Assembly (NCBI GenBank): GCA_018902385.1
Contig: JABSSW010000049.1
Coordinates: 220,005 to 284,004, forward strand
DNA: 64,000 bases
Reading direction: 5' to 3'
From: Physcia stellaris
Taxonomy: Eukaryota; Ascomycota; Lecanoromycetes; Caliciales; Physciaceae
This document shows positions 32,968-45,418 of the stretch, in pieces. The notes under the pieces are model-generated. The model had not been told where the DNA came from, did no database searches, and saw only the letters and a program-made list of their open reading frames with translations. The translations under genes were made by a program, and so were the position numbers. Within the stretch, counting starts at the first letter, position 1. Each line of letters begins with the position of its first letter.

Positions 32968-34819
32968 ATGGCTTCAGTTGGGAAAAAGCGGTCTTTGCCC
33001 GTCGAAGATGTGGGAGGTGCCTCAGATACCTCAGATAGGCCTCAAAAGAAGATTGCGCGCACGGACGATGTTGCACGAACTAGCCCAAGAGCCATAGCAT
33101 CTCAGGATCGGAGCACTCATTCTTCACACCGTGAACACTCAGTGAGCGTTTCGCTCACAAGCTCTACGCAGCCCACCTCCCAGGAGCCCAGCTCACAGAC
33201 ACCACCCCTACCAGAAAAGACCGGAAACGGTGTTAAGCTGCCTCGAATTCTCAAAAGACCAGCAGAAGAAGAGGCTCCCAGACCTCGCAAACGACCAGGA
33301 GCAGGAGCCCGCATCGACAAGGCACGTAGCGATGCAATTCTGGAGAAAAGAAAGCGCGAAGAGGAAGAAGAGACGCGCAAAATCACACAAAGCAGGGGTG
33401 GCGACGAATTTGTCAAACAGCACTACAACTTGGTTCCTCAGCGTGGGAGAGACTGGCGCAATACTGAGAGCAAGATAAAGGGCTTGCGAAAATACAACAA
33501 CTGGGTCAAGAGTGTCATCATCAATAGGTTCTCGCTGCCTGATGACAAGAACGCACCACCTCTCAAGGTCTTGGACATGGGATGTGGAAAGGGCGGAGAT
33601 CTTCAAAAGTGGCAATCGACACCTCACCCTGTTGTGCTCTATGTAGGCATTGACCCTGCAGAAGTTTCAATAGATCAAGCAAGAGATAGATATGCGGAGA
33701 TGAGAAGAGGCGGGGGACGAGGTGGACGAGGAGGAAGAGGTGGATGGCGGGGCGGGAGACAGCAAGCTCCCCTCTTCGACGCCGAATTTGTTGCCAAAGA
33801 TGCGTTTGGTCAGCCAGTCGGCAATATACCTGTCGTCCAGCATGTGGGGTTTGATCCCGCTGGTACTTCCCGGTGGGGTGGCGGTGGCTTTGATGTCGTA
33901 TCCATGATGTTCTGCATGCATTATGCTTTCGAAAGCGAAGCAAAGACGAGAGGTATGTTGACAAATGTAGCCGGAAGCTTAAAGAAAGGCGGCAAGTTCA
34001 TTGGTGTTATACCCAATTCGGATGTAATACGTTCTCAAGTCGAACGATTTCACGCGCTCACCAGAAAGGAACATTCGAAGTCTCCTTCACAAGCATCTCG
34101 AAGAGAGTCGTTGGAGACTGACCCCAGAAAGTCTCCTCACACTGCAGACTCACATCCACAAAGTCCAGAGCACCCTGAAGATCTGCAATCGTCACGACCA
34201 AAGGACGCAACGCTGGATCAAGCAAATGAAGACGGGTTCTTGCGGTCTCCTCCATTAAAGGTCCAGGATGGTGCGCAGCTTACTGGAAATGCGGCAAAAG
34301 TTAAGCCGAGTAGCGATGCAAATTACGTGGAGGCTCAAGGTCTAGAGAATGCCGAGTGGGGCAACGAGATCTATCGAGTTCGTTTTCCAGGGCAAACTCC
34401 TGAGGATGGCATCTTCCGACCACCTTTCGGGTGGAAATACAACTATTTCTTGGAAGAAGCTGTCGAAGAAGTGCCTGAGTTCGTGGTACCGTGGGAAGCA
34501 TTTCGAGCGTGAGTTGTTTTATTTCACATGTATCCCTCCAGGTAGCTGATGCGAGATTTTTAGGCTTGCGGAGGACTACAATTTGGAGCAATTGTATCGC
34601 AAGCCCTTTGCGGAGATTTGGAAGGAAGAACAGGACAGTGCAGTCTTCGGACCTTTGAGCGAACGAATGGGCGTCCGAGGGCGGGACAGAGGCCCTTTGC
34701 TGGTCAATGAGAAGGAAATGGAGGCTGCAAGTATGATCACCGATCGTCCGTGTTGAAGGCAACAGCTAATCCAGCCACTTTCAGGCTTCTACCATGCCTT
34801 TTGCTTCTACAAAGTCTGA
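32968..34819 (+). CDS. ABD1: mRNA cap guanine-N7 methyltransferase with RGG-rich insert (3 exons)
   Basis: Exons 32968-34508, 34564-34730 and 34785-34819 give 580 residues. A disordered basic N-terminus (1-155) precedes FVKQHYNLVPQRGRDWRNTE, then SAM motif I VLDMGCGKGGDLQKW (about 201-215), GIDPAEVSIDQARDRY, FDVVSMMFCMHYAFE, GGKFIGVIPNSDVI and the C-terminal LAEDYNLEQLYRKPF and SGFYHAFCFYKV. These are the signatures of Abd1/RNMT, which methylates the 5' cap of mRNA in the nucleus. Two inserts are notable: an Arg/Gly-rich RGG block (about residues 247-268) in the core just after RYAEM, and a Ser/Pro-rich disordered block (about 355-435). The last exon is only 35 nt. Both junctions are GT-AG and in frame. 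Confidence 0.94.
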
Positions 34820-36445
34820 CATGTTGTTACACCACTAATCGATACGCATCATGACACTGGATGCAAAGACTTGGCGTACATTCCCACGTGGCTTGCAGGC
34901 TTCGTTTGCATGCGAACTCACAAGGCTCGATTCACGGCAATGCATTGTTTCGCATTGCTAGCCACTTCCTGCTTCATGACGTCTAATCACAGCTTTCGGA
35001 TGTCTATGGAGGATTTTGAGCCTCTCGACGGGGCTCCTGCAGCAATTATGACAGTTTCGGATTGGGAACATTTCGTTGGGGCGACTGTACTATGACGCAG
35101 GGTCTGATGCTGGTCACAGTACCCAGAGTCGAAAAGTGGCAACCCTATGTGGTCGGCTGGCACTGGTCGTTGGTTAAGATTGGAGGTAGAGTTGTCAATC
35201 ATCGAGAAAATGAGGTCAGGTGCCTACGAGCAATAACGGGATGTTGACGCTAGGTACGCCCGTCCTATATACCCTCCAACAGCTGGCGGTGAGGACTGGT
35301 GAGACAGTTGAATCCAACATCCAATAAATCCTGTCAATGGTGTTTAAGGATGTGCTCGTGCTCACCGAGGGCAAAGCAGGTTACTCTAGATGAGGACGAG
35401 CGATCAATAACGCCTCACACTGGTCTGGAATGGCAGTGGGTCGCCTGTTTATGCACCTCCGTACCAGATCCTTTTTGCCTCCAGCCTTACGCTTGGCGGC
35501 TACTCGACTACCTTCGGTATCGTCTTTTCGCCTCTCGTGTTCTCTAGAGTCGCGATTCGCGAATGAGACCTGGAACCCCTCAGGGTCTTCTTCGTCCACT
35601 TTGAAGAGAGCAAACGTTGAGGATTGACTGGACCATAACTTGAACTTTATCTCTGCCAGCATGGAATACGAGTCCAAGTCCGGATGCTGGTGGCAAGATG
35701 GTTTCAATGCAATCTAGCTACTTCTTCGCCATCATCTCCGAATCGTACATGGATGACGTGAAACGGGGTCGACTTCTTGGAATCCTGACGACTCGTATGG
35801 TCGTGATCCCCAGATTAATATGAATCAACGGGGACTCGTGACCCCCACAGCCCCGGAATCTGGGTCTATGGTGCTGTGGCCTGACTTTAGGAGATGCTTG
35901 GCCTCTGATACAGCGCGTAATAATATAAGCGCCCTAATCGCCACCACGACGGTTCTCTGCCGACGTTTTAGGAACCTTCACAGTCCTTGCTACATCCTGC
36001 TACACGCATCCTGAGCCGTCCAATGTTTTGACTCGGTATTAATACCCCCCACTCATTCGCCGTCCTGCCTCTTATTCCGATCCCAAAGCCTTCTGACGTG
36101 TATGCGCAACCATTGAATCCATGGCGCAGATCACTCGATGCTTGTCCCATTGGCGGTATACGTACTGCCACTATACGGCAGGTCATGCTTGGTGCAACTG
36201 CCTGTCTCCGGGTCAAGCACAGTTTCAACCCTTACCGACCAATAATCCCCTCGGATTAATCTTTTCCTTTATTCCACGCCTATTACCACCCACCTTTGTT
36301 ATAGTCTCTTCTCCCCCCTGCCTTCCCGGTGTCTAGAGCCTCTTACTCACCTCATCATCGTTCACCGTGTGTATACCGATGTTTCTACCGCCACAAAGAC
36401 TCTTCTCCTCTTCATCGCACCTCCGTCCTCACTCTTCCCGCCCCG
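34820..36445. other. 1.6-kb gene-less stretch
   Basis: No supported gene. A minus-strand frame of 108 codons at 35381-35707 (Lys/Arg/Glu-rich C-terminal half, no recognised domain) and a plus-strand 74-codon frame at 34871-35095 are too weak. 36240-36440 is CT-rich and probably the promoter and leader of the next gene. Confidence 0.4.
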
Positions 36446-37923
36446 ATGAACATGCGAATATCCTATTACACCTTGGGTGCCATCGCAGCAGCATGTGGGG
36501 CCTTTGTCAGTACAGCGTCGCCGGTGCGAGGCCTCATAGACGCGTTTCTGCCAAGGACAGCCCCAGTAGAACCTCGAGCGACCTTCAATTGCACAGATCT
36601 TCACGCGGACTTCGATGAGACATGCTGGGCGTATCTTGGGCTGAGTGATTATCTGCTGGACCCGGTGACAGGATGGAATAAGACGACGAGAATATGCAGT
36701 ACGGTGGAGGATGGCACGGATTCGGATGGATCAGACTGTTGCAAACCGGATCAGCCTTGGTCGACGTGCTACTTGCACCTTGCGCACGGGGTTGCTGGCA
36801 GCGACTGTTCGGAGATAAATGCTCAAATGTGTTCATGGGACCCTACCATGGCTGTCGCTCCGAGTATAGCACCTCAAGTGCGATATGTGATGAGGAATAT
36901 ATACGGTAGGTAACATCGTTCGATGGAGAAATCGCACTATGCAATATGCTAAGCCTGTGGACAGTAATCAACGACTTTTTCACAACTTACTACCAAGCCC
37001 TTGGCTTTGCAATATCCTCAGCCCAGCTCTCGATTAGTTCTATGGTGAACGTGCTCGACCCTGCAGCACCGAAAGGCATACCATGGATCGAGATTCTCAC
37101 CGCCCTGAGCTTCGGTCTCGCTTTCCTCGGCGCCCCTACCCTAGCTGTCACTCTCCTCAACCTCGAAACACAATTCAAATACGCTGCGCAGACCATATTC
37201 ATCAGCCTACAACAAGCACCCGGATCCGCAAAAGCACTCTTGCCTTCTGGTACCGACAGCTCAAAGTTCTACCAGATTGGCGACCTGGAGAGTAGGCTTG
37301 GCCAGGCTTCGGATGCACTAAAAACGATGATCAACGCAGCCCTCGAAAAGCTGATGACCGACATGCCAACATTTGTCAAGTTTGTCGAAAACGGCAGATA
37401 CTCAGGGCAGGAGTCATACTCGCTACCCAACCAATCTGTCGGGCTCGACATCGCGCTGAAAACCTACCTCGTCTCGATGGCGATGTGGAACAACGGCTGG
37501 TTTGCCACTCCTCTGATGGGACCCTATGATCTCAACGGCCCAGTCACCTGCATGGACGAGAACAACGTCTGCACGGAGGGGAACCCGGGGGTGTTGGCCA
37601 CATACTTCTCCCCCGACACAAAGCGGGCATACGGTCTGCATTGCAGCAGTAGCAATCCCGGCACCTCGGCCTACCAATTGACAAGGGATCTCGTGAGCAA
37701 CCAGTGGGCGCCGCTGAACGTGCTGTTCGACGGGGCCTTCAACTGCACGGCGGAGGGGCACGCGGGCACCAGTAACATCAACTTCAACTACGACGGCACG
37801 CTCAACGTGGCGTGTATCAGTCAGCTGCCGATGTACACCGGCTGCGGCGCCCCGTGTCCGGCCCCGCTCATCAATAATACCTGCATGTTTGGGGATATAT
37901 CCGCGGCAGGCTTGGGCTGCTAA
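36446..37923 (+). CDS. Secreted or membrane Cys-rich fungal glycoprotein, function unknown (2 exons)
   Basis: Exons 36446-36905 and 36965-37923 give 472 residues. The N-terminus MNMRISYYTLGAIAAACGAF is a signal peptide. A Cys-rich ectodomain follows (CTDLHADFDETCWAYLGL, DCCKPDQPWSTCYLHLAHG, DCSEINAQMCSWD) with N-glycosylation sequons (NCT, NKT). A helical central part contains one strongly hydrophobic stretch (residues ~190-225, ILTALSFGLAFLGAPTLAV). A second Cys-rich half follows (CMDENNVC, CISQLPMYTGCGAPCPAP, CMFGDI). The pattern resembles DUF7872-type proteins, weakly. The upstream in-frame ATG at 36329 would bury the signal peptide, so 36446 is preferred. A cell-surface or extracellular role is inferred from the signal peptide only. 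Confidence 0.75.
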
Positions 37924-40900
37924 CGAGAACTGGTCACCTCATCCCTTCGTGCTCTTGTGTATATAATCATCTTTTTTCACTTTGTGTGCTTTCATGCATA
38001 GCTGATCCGGCATTTCTTTTCTTTGCACTGGTGCAACCTGTTATGGTCACCAAATACCATCCGAGACAGCGGGGTGGAAAATTATTGCATAGCAAGCGAT
38101 CTTGACTTTTTTGTTTTTGTTTTTAATTCGTTCGTATGCTTTCTGGGATTTTCACCAAGTCATGACAGGAAGCACAACTGGGTGTGGGCTACGGTCCCCT
38201 GGAACGCACTTCTCGGGCAAGCGCAGGCGTGTAGATTGTGTGTGTGTAGATATTTGAATACTCTTCGATAGAGGCTGGAAAGTGGATAATATAGAAACTA
38301 AACCATGTGCATAGCTATTATAGCTATTTGCTGAGTTTCCGAAGTTTTCTTCCTACTGTATACAAAAATTGGCATGCCGAATAAGAAGTCAATCTAACGG
38401 ATACGAGCAAACTGAGCTTTTGCCATCCCCTCTTCAATCGATTTGTCTATCTAGCTAGGACAAGCTCATCGAATAAAAAACCTAGAATACGATAAGTTGT
38501 GATCACCCGAATCCCCCCATTGGCGCGAAGCCCAAGAGGAAAGACGTCACAGCCTCTTCTTCTTCCCCTTCCCCTTCCCCTTCCCCATCTCTTCCCCATC
38601 TTCCCGATCCCCGATCCCCGATCCCCATCCCCGATCTCCCCACTAAATATTTCTCCTAACCCGCAGAACCCGCAGAACCCCAAATCCCAACAATCCCCTC
38701 CCAAATCCTCGATTCTAAGCATCCTCATAAGGCTGGAACCGACATCCAAAATCCCGATCCCAATCAAAAACCTCTTTCCCCCTCATAGAGCCAAAAAAAG
38801 AAAAGACTACTCTCAGCACCCCCCATTGCCCTACCCTTACAGCTTTCCTGGACCTGGTGTTGAGATTTCGGCCGCCCGTTTTCAATGAAGGCTTCGCGTC
38901 TTATCTAATTCAGTGATTAATGATCTGCATCGCCACCTACGAAGAACCCTCATCAGTATCGCTTCGAAACCTTCGCTCTTGACCGGTAATGCAGAAGACA
39001 GACAGAACTCTGACCGGAGATGTACGGATCCAAGAGATGCGCATACGAGGACCGGAATGGGATGGGAGGCGCGTATACTGGCAGCCCCGCGAAGAAATAT
39101 ATATCGATGAAAAGTCTTTTCCCATGCCCCGGATCAATGCGCTGACGGACGTGGCATTTACTTGTAAAACCCTGCATATGGATTGGTTGTAGGAGGGGGG
39201 ACAGACACTTCCGATGTTGGCTCTGAGGTCTGAGCTCACGCATTTTCTCAACTCTAAACCTCAGCTTCACGATTTTCGACATTTTGTAACTAATACTAAG
39301 CTTACTTTCCAGGGGGTGATGACGTCTCGTTTTTACCGCCTATCGTTGGATAGATTCGCTTATTTTGCTTGTCGTAAATTTTCCGAGCTGGCCTTTCAGT
39401 GAGTAGAGTGGCATCACGAGACCGAGGGTTTCTGCGGAGGTCTGCGTATCAACGTCCGAGGGATGCAAAGGGATTGGAAATTGACGTGAAAGGGATCTGA
39501 ATTGTGAGGTACGGGGGGACTTGCCTTAGATGTTATAGAGGGCTGGGAGCTGTGTCGTTGGTCGATCTGCTGGGGGTAGTACTAAGCCCTCTTGCGCTGG
39601 CTGGACTTGGGATTGAGGGGGTGGGTTGGTGGCGGTGCAATATATAGCTTATGCCTTTGAGTTTGAGAGGGGCGAGGCGAGGGAGCGGGGGGATGGAGGG
39701 GTGAAGCTGGGATCTTGCGCTGGAGTCATAGGCCTTTCTTTTTTTGATGCCTCTATGTATATCGAGAGAGGGATCCTAAGCGGAGGGAGGGGGAGATGGT
39801 TGATGGATAAGCAACTCAAGACTGACGAAGGAGAGCTCAGGGAATGACGGCGGCATTAGTAGACCAGCTTTGTTCCTTGGGGCTACATAGGCTTAAGAGA
39901 GTAGCGGGATTGAATGAGCATGGGTACGAGAGGTGCGTGGGGTGAATGGGGAGAGGGGTACGAAGCGAGAAAGAGAGGGGTTGGGGGGCTTAGAGGGAAG
40001 AATTTTGTTCTGCAGGGGAGCGGATGTGGGATACCGACGATGGAGTTGAGGGATTGTTGTTTGATAAGGTAACGGGGGGTGGGGGGCTCTGCCTTTTGGG
40101 ATGGTGGAATAAGGACAAGCATAAGTCTAAGAGAAATAGGAATAGAGACAGGGAGGAAGCTTTGTACGAGATATTTCACCTAGCAGTAAAAGAAATAGGC
40201 CTCTGCCCTCGTGATGCAGTAACCCATAAACGCGACAAACAACCCCCGGAATGGACCCTCGAGCACTCTTCATTATTGGCCTCATTCACTTACTCAAGAC
40301 TAGACTCTGGGGATAAGATTCTGTCTGATCGTATGGAAGGTAGGAATAGGAGCCGGTGACAGGACGTAACGATAGCTTTAAGGCCAATCCCATCGGCTTT
40401 CCTACGTACTGCACGTGCTAGGCCTTCCTATCATTCCGATCAGAAGAGTTCGATCAGATGCTCATCCTACAGTTGCTGGGAGTCGCGGTCCCTCTGGTGA
40501 GAATAGGGAGATTGTAAGGTCGTCCTTTTGGAGGCTCGATGATGGGTTTCTTCTGGTATGATGTCTGCTGTGAGGTTTGTGGGGTGTTTATAAGGAGATA
40601 CCTTAGCTGCGAGTATGGATAAGTGAGACATGATGGTATGTGGGATAGGGAAATGGAGCTGATGCTTGATTCTAGGACATTTTTCTTCGGTTAGTGTTGA
40701 AAAGAGAGAAACAAACTGCTGCCCCCTCTCGCCAAAGTACCCCAAGTGTTCAGAACCGATGAATATCAACAGGTAGATACAGACCAGGGAAGAAAACAGG
40801 GGGGAAGAAAACGAGGAAGCAGAAAAACGCATTGCAAGCATTCGATACTCCGACCTGACTTTCCAAAACACCTTCAGGGGTATTCTCCAAAATCGTCAAA

Positions 40901-40977
40901 TCTTATCCATCATCCATGGGTATCTCAAACAAACGTTAGCCGGTCGGTCAACCAGCTGTAGGATAGCTTCGCCTCAA
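37924..40977. other. 3-kb gene-less low-complexity region
   Basis: No supported gene. It holds TTCCCC and CCCGAT-type pyrimidine repeats (about 38555-38640), a G-rich block (about 39650-40120) and ordinary AT/GC-mixed sequence. Frames here (for example 38499-38888 and 38989-39192) are low-complexity or short without partners. Confidence 0.45.
38555..38640 (+). repeat. Pyrimidine microsatellite, TTCCCC then GATCCCC units
   Basis: Successive CTTCCC units followed by three or more CCCGAT units. Simple imperfect tandem repeat. Confidence 0.8.
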
Positions 40978-42226
40978 TCATCCTCTAGCTGTCGTCTGCT
41001 CAAGCTCCGACCTAACCCTGATAGCCCCAGCAGTGTCTTCTTTCGCCAAAGGCCACTGCGAGCTTGTCCCCCTGTAGACTCTATTTGTGAACAGCGGTCC
41101 CTCACCTACAGGCATCCTGGCAGATATCCCCGCCCTCACATCTGAAGCCTCTGTTTGTCTATTAGGATACTCGGTAGGCCCTGACGAGTCCTTGCTGTGG
41201 CTGGCTTTAATCTCCGTGAATGATGGCGAATCAGAAGATTTGCTTTGGAAGAAACGCTTTATGGGACCACCCATGGCGACTAAGAGTGGACGCATGACAG
41301 GCAGACAGGCGCAGAGTATGCCTACACAAGGTTCGGTAAAGGAGAGCATCACTGCGGGAGCCGCGGTCCAGAGTTGTTCCGCTGGCTCGCCGACACCGCG
41401 GGAGGTGAGAACGCAGCGGACTATACTTGCTACGACGTCGCTGTGGCATGGGTTCAGCGTTCACGAAACAGCAGAGATAGCTGATCAGATGTACTTACGC
41501 GCAACCAAGAACCAGGATCCCACAAACCGCCCCCTTCTGCTTCAGCGGCATCTGGAGCTTCCACACCATCGGCATGGGCAGGATCAGCACGGCAGCATTC
41601 AACAAAGTATTGACCGAAGCTAGTCCAAGCAGAGCAGGAACAATCTTGATGCATCGGAGCTTGGTAGGTGCTATAGTACCCTCTACGACCCTCCAAAGTC
41701 CGCTCACCGGCGAGCATTGGAAGACTGTGGTGAAAAAGCCTGCAATAGCCCACGCTATCTGCAAACCCGCGACAATATATAAAGCCCATGCGAATGCCCG
41801 ATCGCGGGTTGAGAAGATCCTCCGGTAGAGGCAAAGGATGCTAAGCTTGGTGGCTGCGGTGCAGGTTGGGAAGATGTCTTCGAACACATAAAGGGCTTTA
41901 GAAGCGTCTCCCAGGTATAGGAGGTCGGCGCCATGAAGGTGCTTCCCTAGGCCGTCTTGAATGCCTTCGAATCTTGTCAGCGATAAAGTACTGGTGCTTG
42001 CTTTAGGGGCACTTGACTTACAGAATAACATCGCAATGAGCATCGCATATGCAAACGTCAATGCGATCACTACCAGATAGTCATCGGCTCCCCACGAGAG
42101 CCTCTTTAACCTTCTGGACACCAAGCGGAAGGTAACTGCGGTACTGGCTACTGAGACAAGCACGATACTGCCTCCAAGTAGGGCGGGAGAGCGATCAGAT
42201 TTGTTAGGAGCTGGTGAGACGGACAT
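40978..42226 (-). CDS. Rhodopsin-domain (PTH11/SAT20-like) seven-helix membrane protein (3 exons)
   Basis: Minus-strand exons 42226-42022, 41964-41499 and 41440-40978 give 377 residues. Seven hydrophobic helices can be placed, starting SIVLVSVASTAVTFRLVSRR. Family motifs are LSWGADDYLVV, FPTCTAATKLSILCLYRRIF, FFTTVFQCSPVSGLW, CIKIVPALLGLASVNTLLNA and LSFTEPCVGILCACLPVMRP. The last ~90 residues form a Ser-rich cytosolic tail. The first intron (57 nt) is a multiple of three and contains no stop, so the gene reads through it; splicing is preferred because it restores the CIQDGLGKHLHG block. The family includes the appressorium receptor-like Pth11 and many orphan plasma-membrane proteins; no ligand can be inferred. 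Confidence 0.86.
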
Positions 42227-43387
42227 TGCACTTGAGGACTAAGAGATGAGCTGTGTGTAGGTCCGAATTGCTGATGGACTTGACGGTTGAGAGTTTAAGA
42301 GATCCGATGTCGACAAGATAGGAAACCTACGCATGGTAGGCAAAAAGAGAGAGGATGACGAGGAAGAGGAGAGTTTTTGGGCTCCATGACCTTCACCATG
42401 GTCCGAGTCAGAATCGGATATCACATTGTCGACGGTCTGGTGTGAAGATCCATGTTTCGTGCATTGGGCTGCTCTAGCTATACCTGCTTCTATCCTTGTG
42501 AATCCGAGCTACGTCAAAATGGTGTGCAGCGACTAGTGATTTCGAATTCACAGATCAAGCACGAACCTCGTTTAAAGTCCGGGGTAGATGTGTTGAGGTA
42601 GCTCTATGTGTACGCGACGAAGCTATGTTCATGTAGTGCCCAAGCTCAACGCCATAGCGGACGATCGAGGAAGAAAATCTGCAGCTCGAGGTGCAGACCT
42701 CCGCTTCACGCTGTATGGATGAATCCATGTACCGTGGTGGCTTCATTGCGTACAGACTACAGTATCTGGCCGGCTTCTTGCGTGCTTGTGCCATCGGAAA
42801 GTTGCATCTCTCACCTGCGAGATGGCGGATATGGATTGGTCTTGTAGCGCACGGAGATGGATCTTCAAAATAGCGAGCTTTGGTCTGGCGCTCTCAACCA
42901 CAGCCGAAGAGGCGCACGTCTTGTAGCGACGAGGTTGATTCAAGAAGAATGTTGCGGATAGCATCACGCAGCGGCTGAAGTGGTAGTAGTTCATAGTGGC
43001 GATAAAGTGCCCCAAAGACCCGGAGGATCAAAGGCCCGAAACTCCGAGGTCTCCTCCGTATCAGCTCGGAAAGCGGAGAAAATTCCGTACCTCACCTAAA
43101 TTTAGTAACACCACGAGTGAAATGTGAATGATCTTCCAGATTACATTACTCATGACCTGTAGAGGCTGCCAGCAATTTACCATAGAGTCATAGACACTCT
43201 CCTGGTCGCACCTTTCGCTCTGATTCGCCCACAATGATCTACCGGCTAATTTGCTGCTGCACGCATTCACACCTGCAGCGACGCCTGGCATCTCGCTCTA
43301 CTTAATGCATTTCCCATGAGCAAACCCATCAGAAGTCCTGCAAACATCCGTTGAGCTTGTTATCGATAATTGCTCAACGTTATCACC
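42227..43387. promoter_or_regulatory. Divergent intergenic between membrane protein and monooxygenase genes
   Basis: 1.16 kb between two divergent starts. Short frames (42608-42847, 43061-43291) have no recognisable domain. It should contain both promoters; whether they share a bidirectional one cannot be seen. Confidence 0.4.
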
Positions 43388-44871
43388 ATGGTAGATAGGG
43401 TGCTCAATGTGGTTATTGTAAGCTCAATTGGCCTCCTGTCATGTTCCGTTCGCTGACTTTGGCTCACCTCTAGGTTGGCGGCTCCCTGACAGGTCTCCTT
43501 CACGGGATTGTGCTCAAGCGTCTTGGCCACAATGTCACCATCCTCGAACGATCCACCTCCCTTAACGGTCAAGGTGCCGGCATTATGGCGCGAGAGCACG
43601 TACAGGCTTTCTTTAGCAAACACGATCTCTGTGACCAGCCATGGTTTGTCAAGGCTGAACCACCCAAGTTTCAGTTTTTGAACAAAGCAGCCATGGTCAC
43701 CAGATCCATGAAAGCGGAGATATGCACCACTAGCTGGGATACTCTATACTATCGGTTGAGGGCCAATTACGATGGGCTGCAGAGCGATTATGTCCGCGAG
43801 CCGCCCCACGACCGTGAAGAAAGGGATGGAAAAGTGACCTATGAGAATGGCTGTACTGTGACGAGTCTTACATACGGTGACGGGGTAGTGACTCTGGCAT
43901 TTGAGCGCTCAAGTGGTGGAGGCGGAACCCTACATGCAGATCTCGTCATTGCGGCCGATGGACCGGGGTCGAGTATTCGGAGGAACTTTTTCCCAAAGTT
44001 AGAGCGAAAATACGTTGGCTATGCGGCCTGGCGAGGGACTATTGTCGAGAACGAGGTCTCTAGCGAGGCTAAATCACTGTTCGGTTCCTGCTGCACTTAC
44101 TTCAACTACGATTGTGGTCACATACTGCTGTACACCATACCTGGCAAAACGGGTGCTCTTCAGCCAGGGCAACGCCTGTTCAACTACGTCTGGTACTGCA
44201 ATTACCCTGAAGGCTCTAGGGAATGTGCCAACCTTATGACCGATATCGAAGGCCACAAGCATCGCATCACGCTGCCCATGGGTAAAATGCGCCCCGAAGT
44301 CTGGTCTGCCCAGAAGAAGTACGCCAGGGAGATCCTTCCCGCGCCGATTGCGGAGCTGGTGGAGAAGACGAAGCAGCCATTCGTACAATGCATTACAGAC
44401 GTCTTTGCACCCAAAGCTGTTCACTACGAGGTTCGGTACCCTATCTCTTACATCTTTCCTATTATTTAAGGTGGTAGTACCAAAGACTACCGAGTGGCTT
44501 GTCAGCTCCGTGCCTGAAGTCGAGACTTTGATTTCCTTATTTTTCTTCCCGTGTGCCATTCGCTGAGATTTACTGACATATGTCAGGGTAAGCTTCTGCT
44601 TGCTGGTGATGCGTTATGCAACTTTCGTCCTCACGTTGGCGCAAGCACAAATCAAGCCGCATTTGACGCCCTCCAGCTCGAGAAAGTCATGAAGGGCACG
44701 TCAACATTACAAGAATGGGAGGCTGAATGCATGCAGTATGCTAAAATCACCAGTCTGACCGGCATTGCTTGGGGCAACTGGAACCAATATGGATTTTGGA
44801 AGACTTTCTTGAGTGCCATCTGGCTCATCCAAGCTTACCTTGCGATGTATGTAAAGAAGCTGTGGAAGTAG
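43388..44871 (+). CDS. FAD-dependent aromatic-type monooxygenase (3 exons)
   Basis: Exons 43388-43417 (only ten codons), 43474-44430 and 44587-44871 give 423 residues. The dinucleotide-binding fold starts VVIVGGSLTGLLHGIVLKRL with the acidic end of beta-2 at TILERS. The DG motif reads LVIAADGPGSSIRR and the FAD-ribityl GD motif GKLLLAGDALCNFRPH. This is the class A flavoprotein monooxygenase family (salicylate or p-hydroxybenzoate hydroxylase-like); the substrate is unknown. The third exon joins after HYE; its 156-nt intron has an unusual GTTCGG donor, so that join is the least certain, though it brings the GD motif into frame. It is near no obvious pathway partner except the divergent membrane protein. 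Confidence 0.82.
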
Positions 44872-45418
44872 ATAGGAAAGGCCCTGAGTCCTGTGAGATA
44901 TCAACTATCTAGGCCTGCCCGTGCCCTAGCATACGCTTCTATTTACATACTGCCCCTGGTCAACTTAAGTGCGGATTTCATCCCACATGATCACAGTCAT
45001 CCACCCAGAACCGGATGAAACATTGATAGCCCGACTTGGGAAATACGTCAAGTCGATACGTTCTGAATTTCAAGGACGTGTAATCTTGGTCTGATATGTG
45101 ATTCCTATCTACTATCCACACTGGATTTGGTTCAGAAGGAGTGGACGATGAAGGGTGCCAGGATGAAATCACACGAGGCCTGTCTGCACCGCCACCTCGA
45201 TGGCTGAGCCTGCATGTCGTTCTGCAAGGCTGACAGGATCTTTCTGCTCGCCATCAGCCATCAGAACATTTATTCTCAAAGCATTATCGGGACCCCTTCA
45301 TCTATCAATCTACACCTTGGTCACTCTGTGGGACCTATCTTGAACTAAAACCAAATAACAATAATCGAGATCAGGTTATTAATTTGGTAAAGTAGGCGTG
45401 ACTGTCAGTACTTAGACC
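44872..45418. other. Intergenic
   Basis: About 550 bases, promoter and leader of the next gene. Nothing else is recognisable. Confidence 0.4.

Noticed and set aside
35381-35707. 108-codon minus-strand ORF
   Set aside because: Charged, no domain; might be chance in a gene-less stretch.
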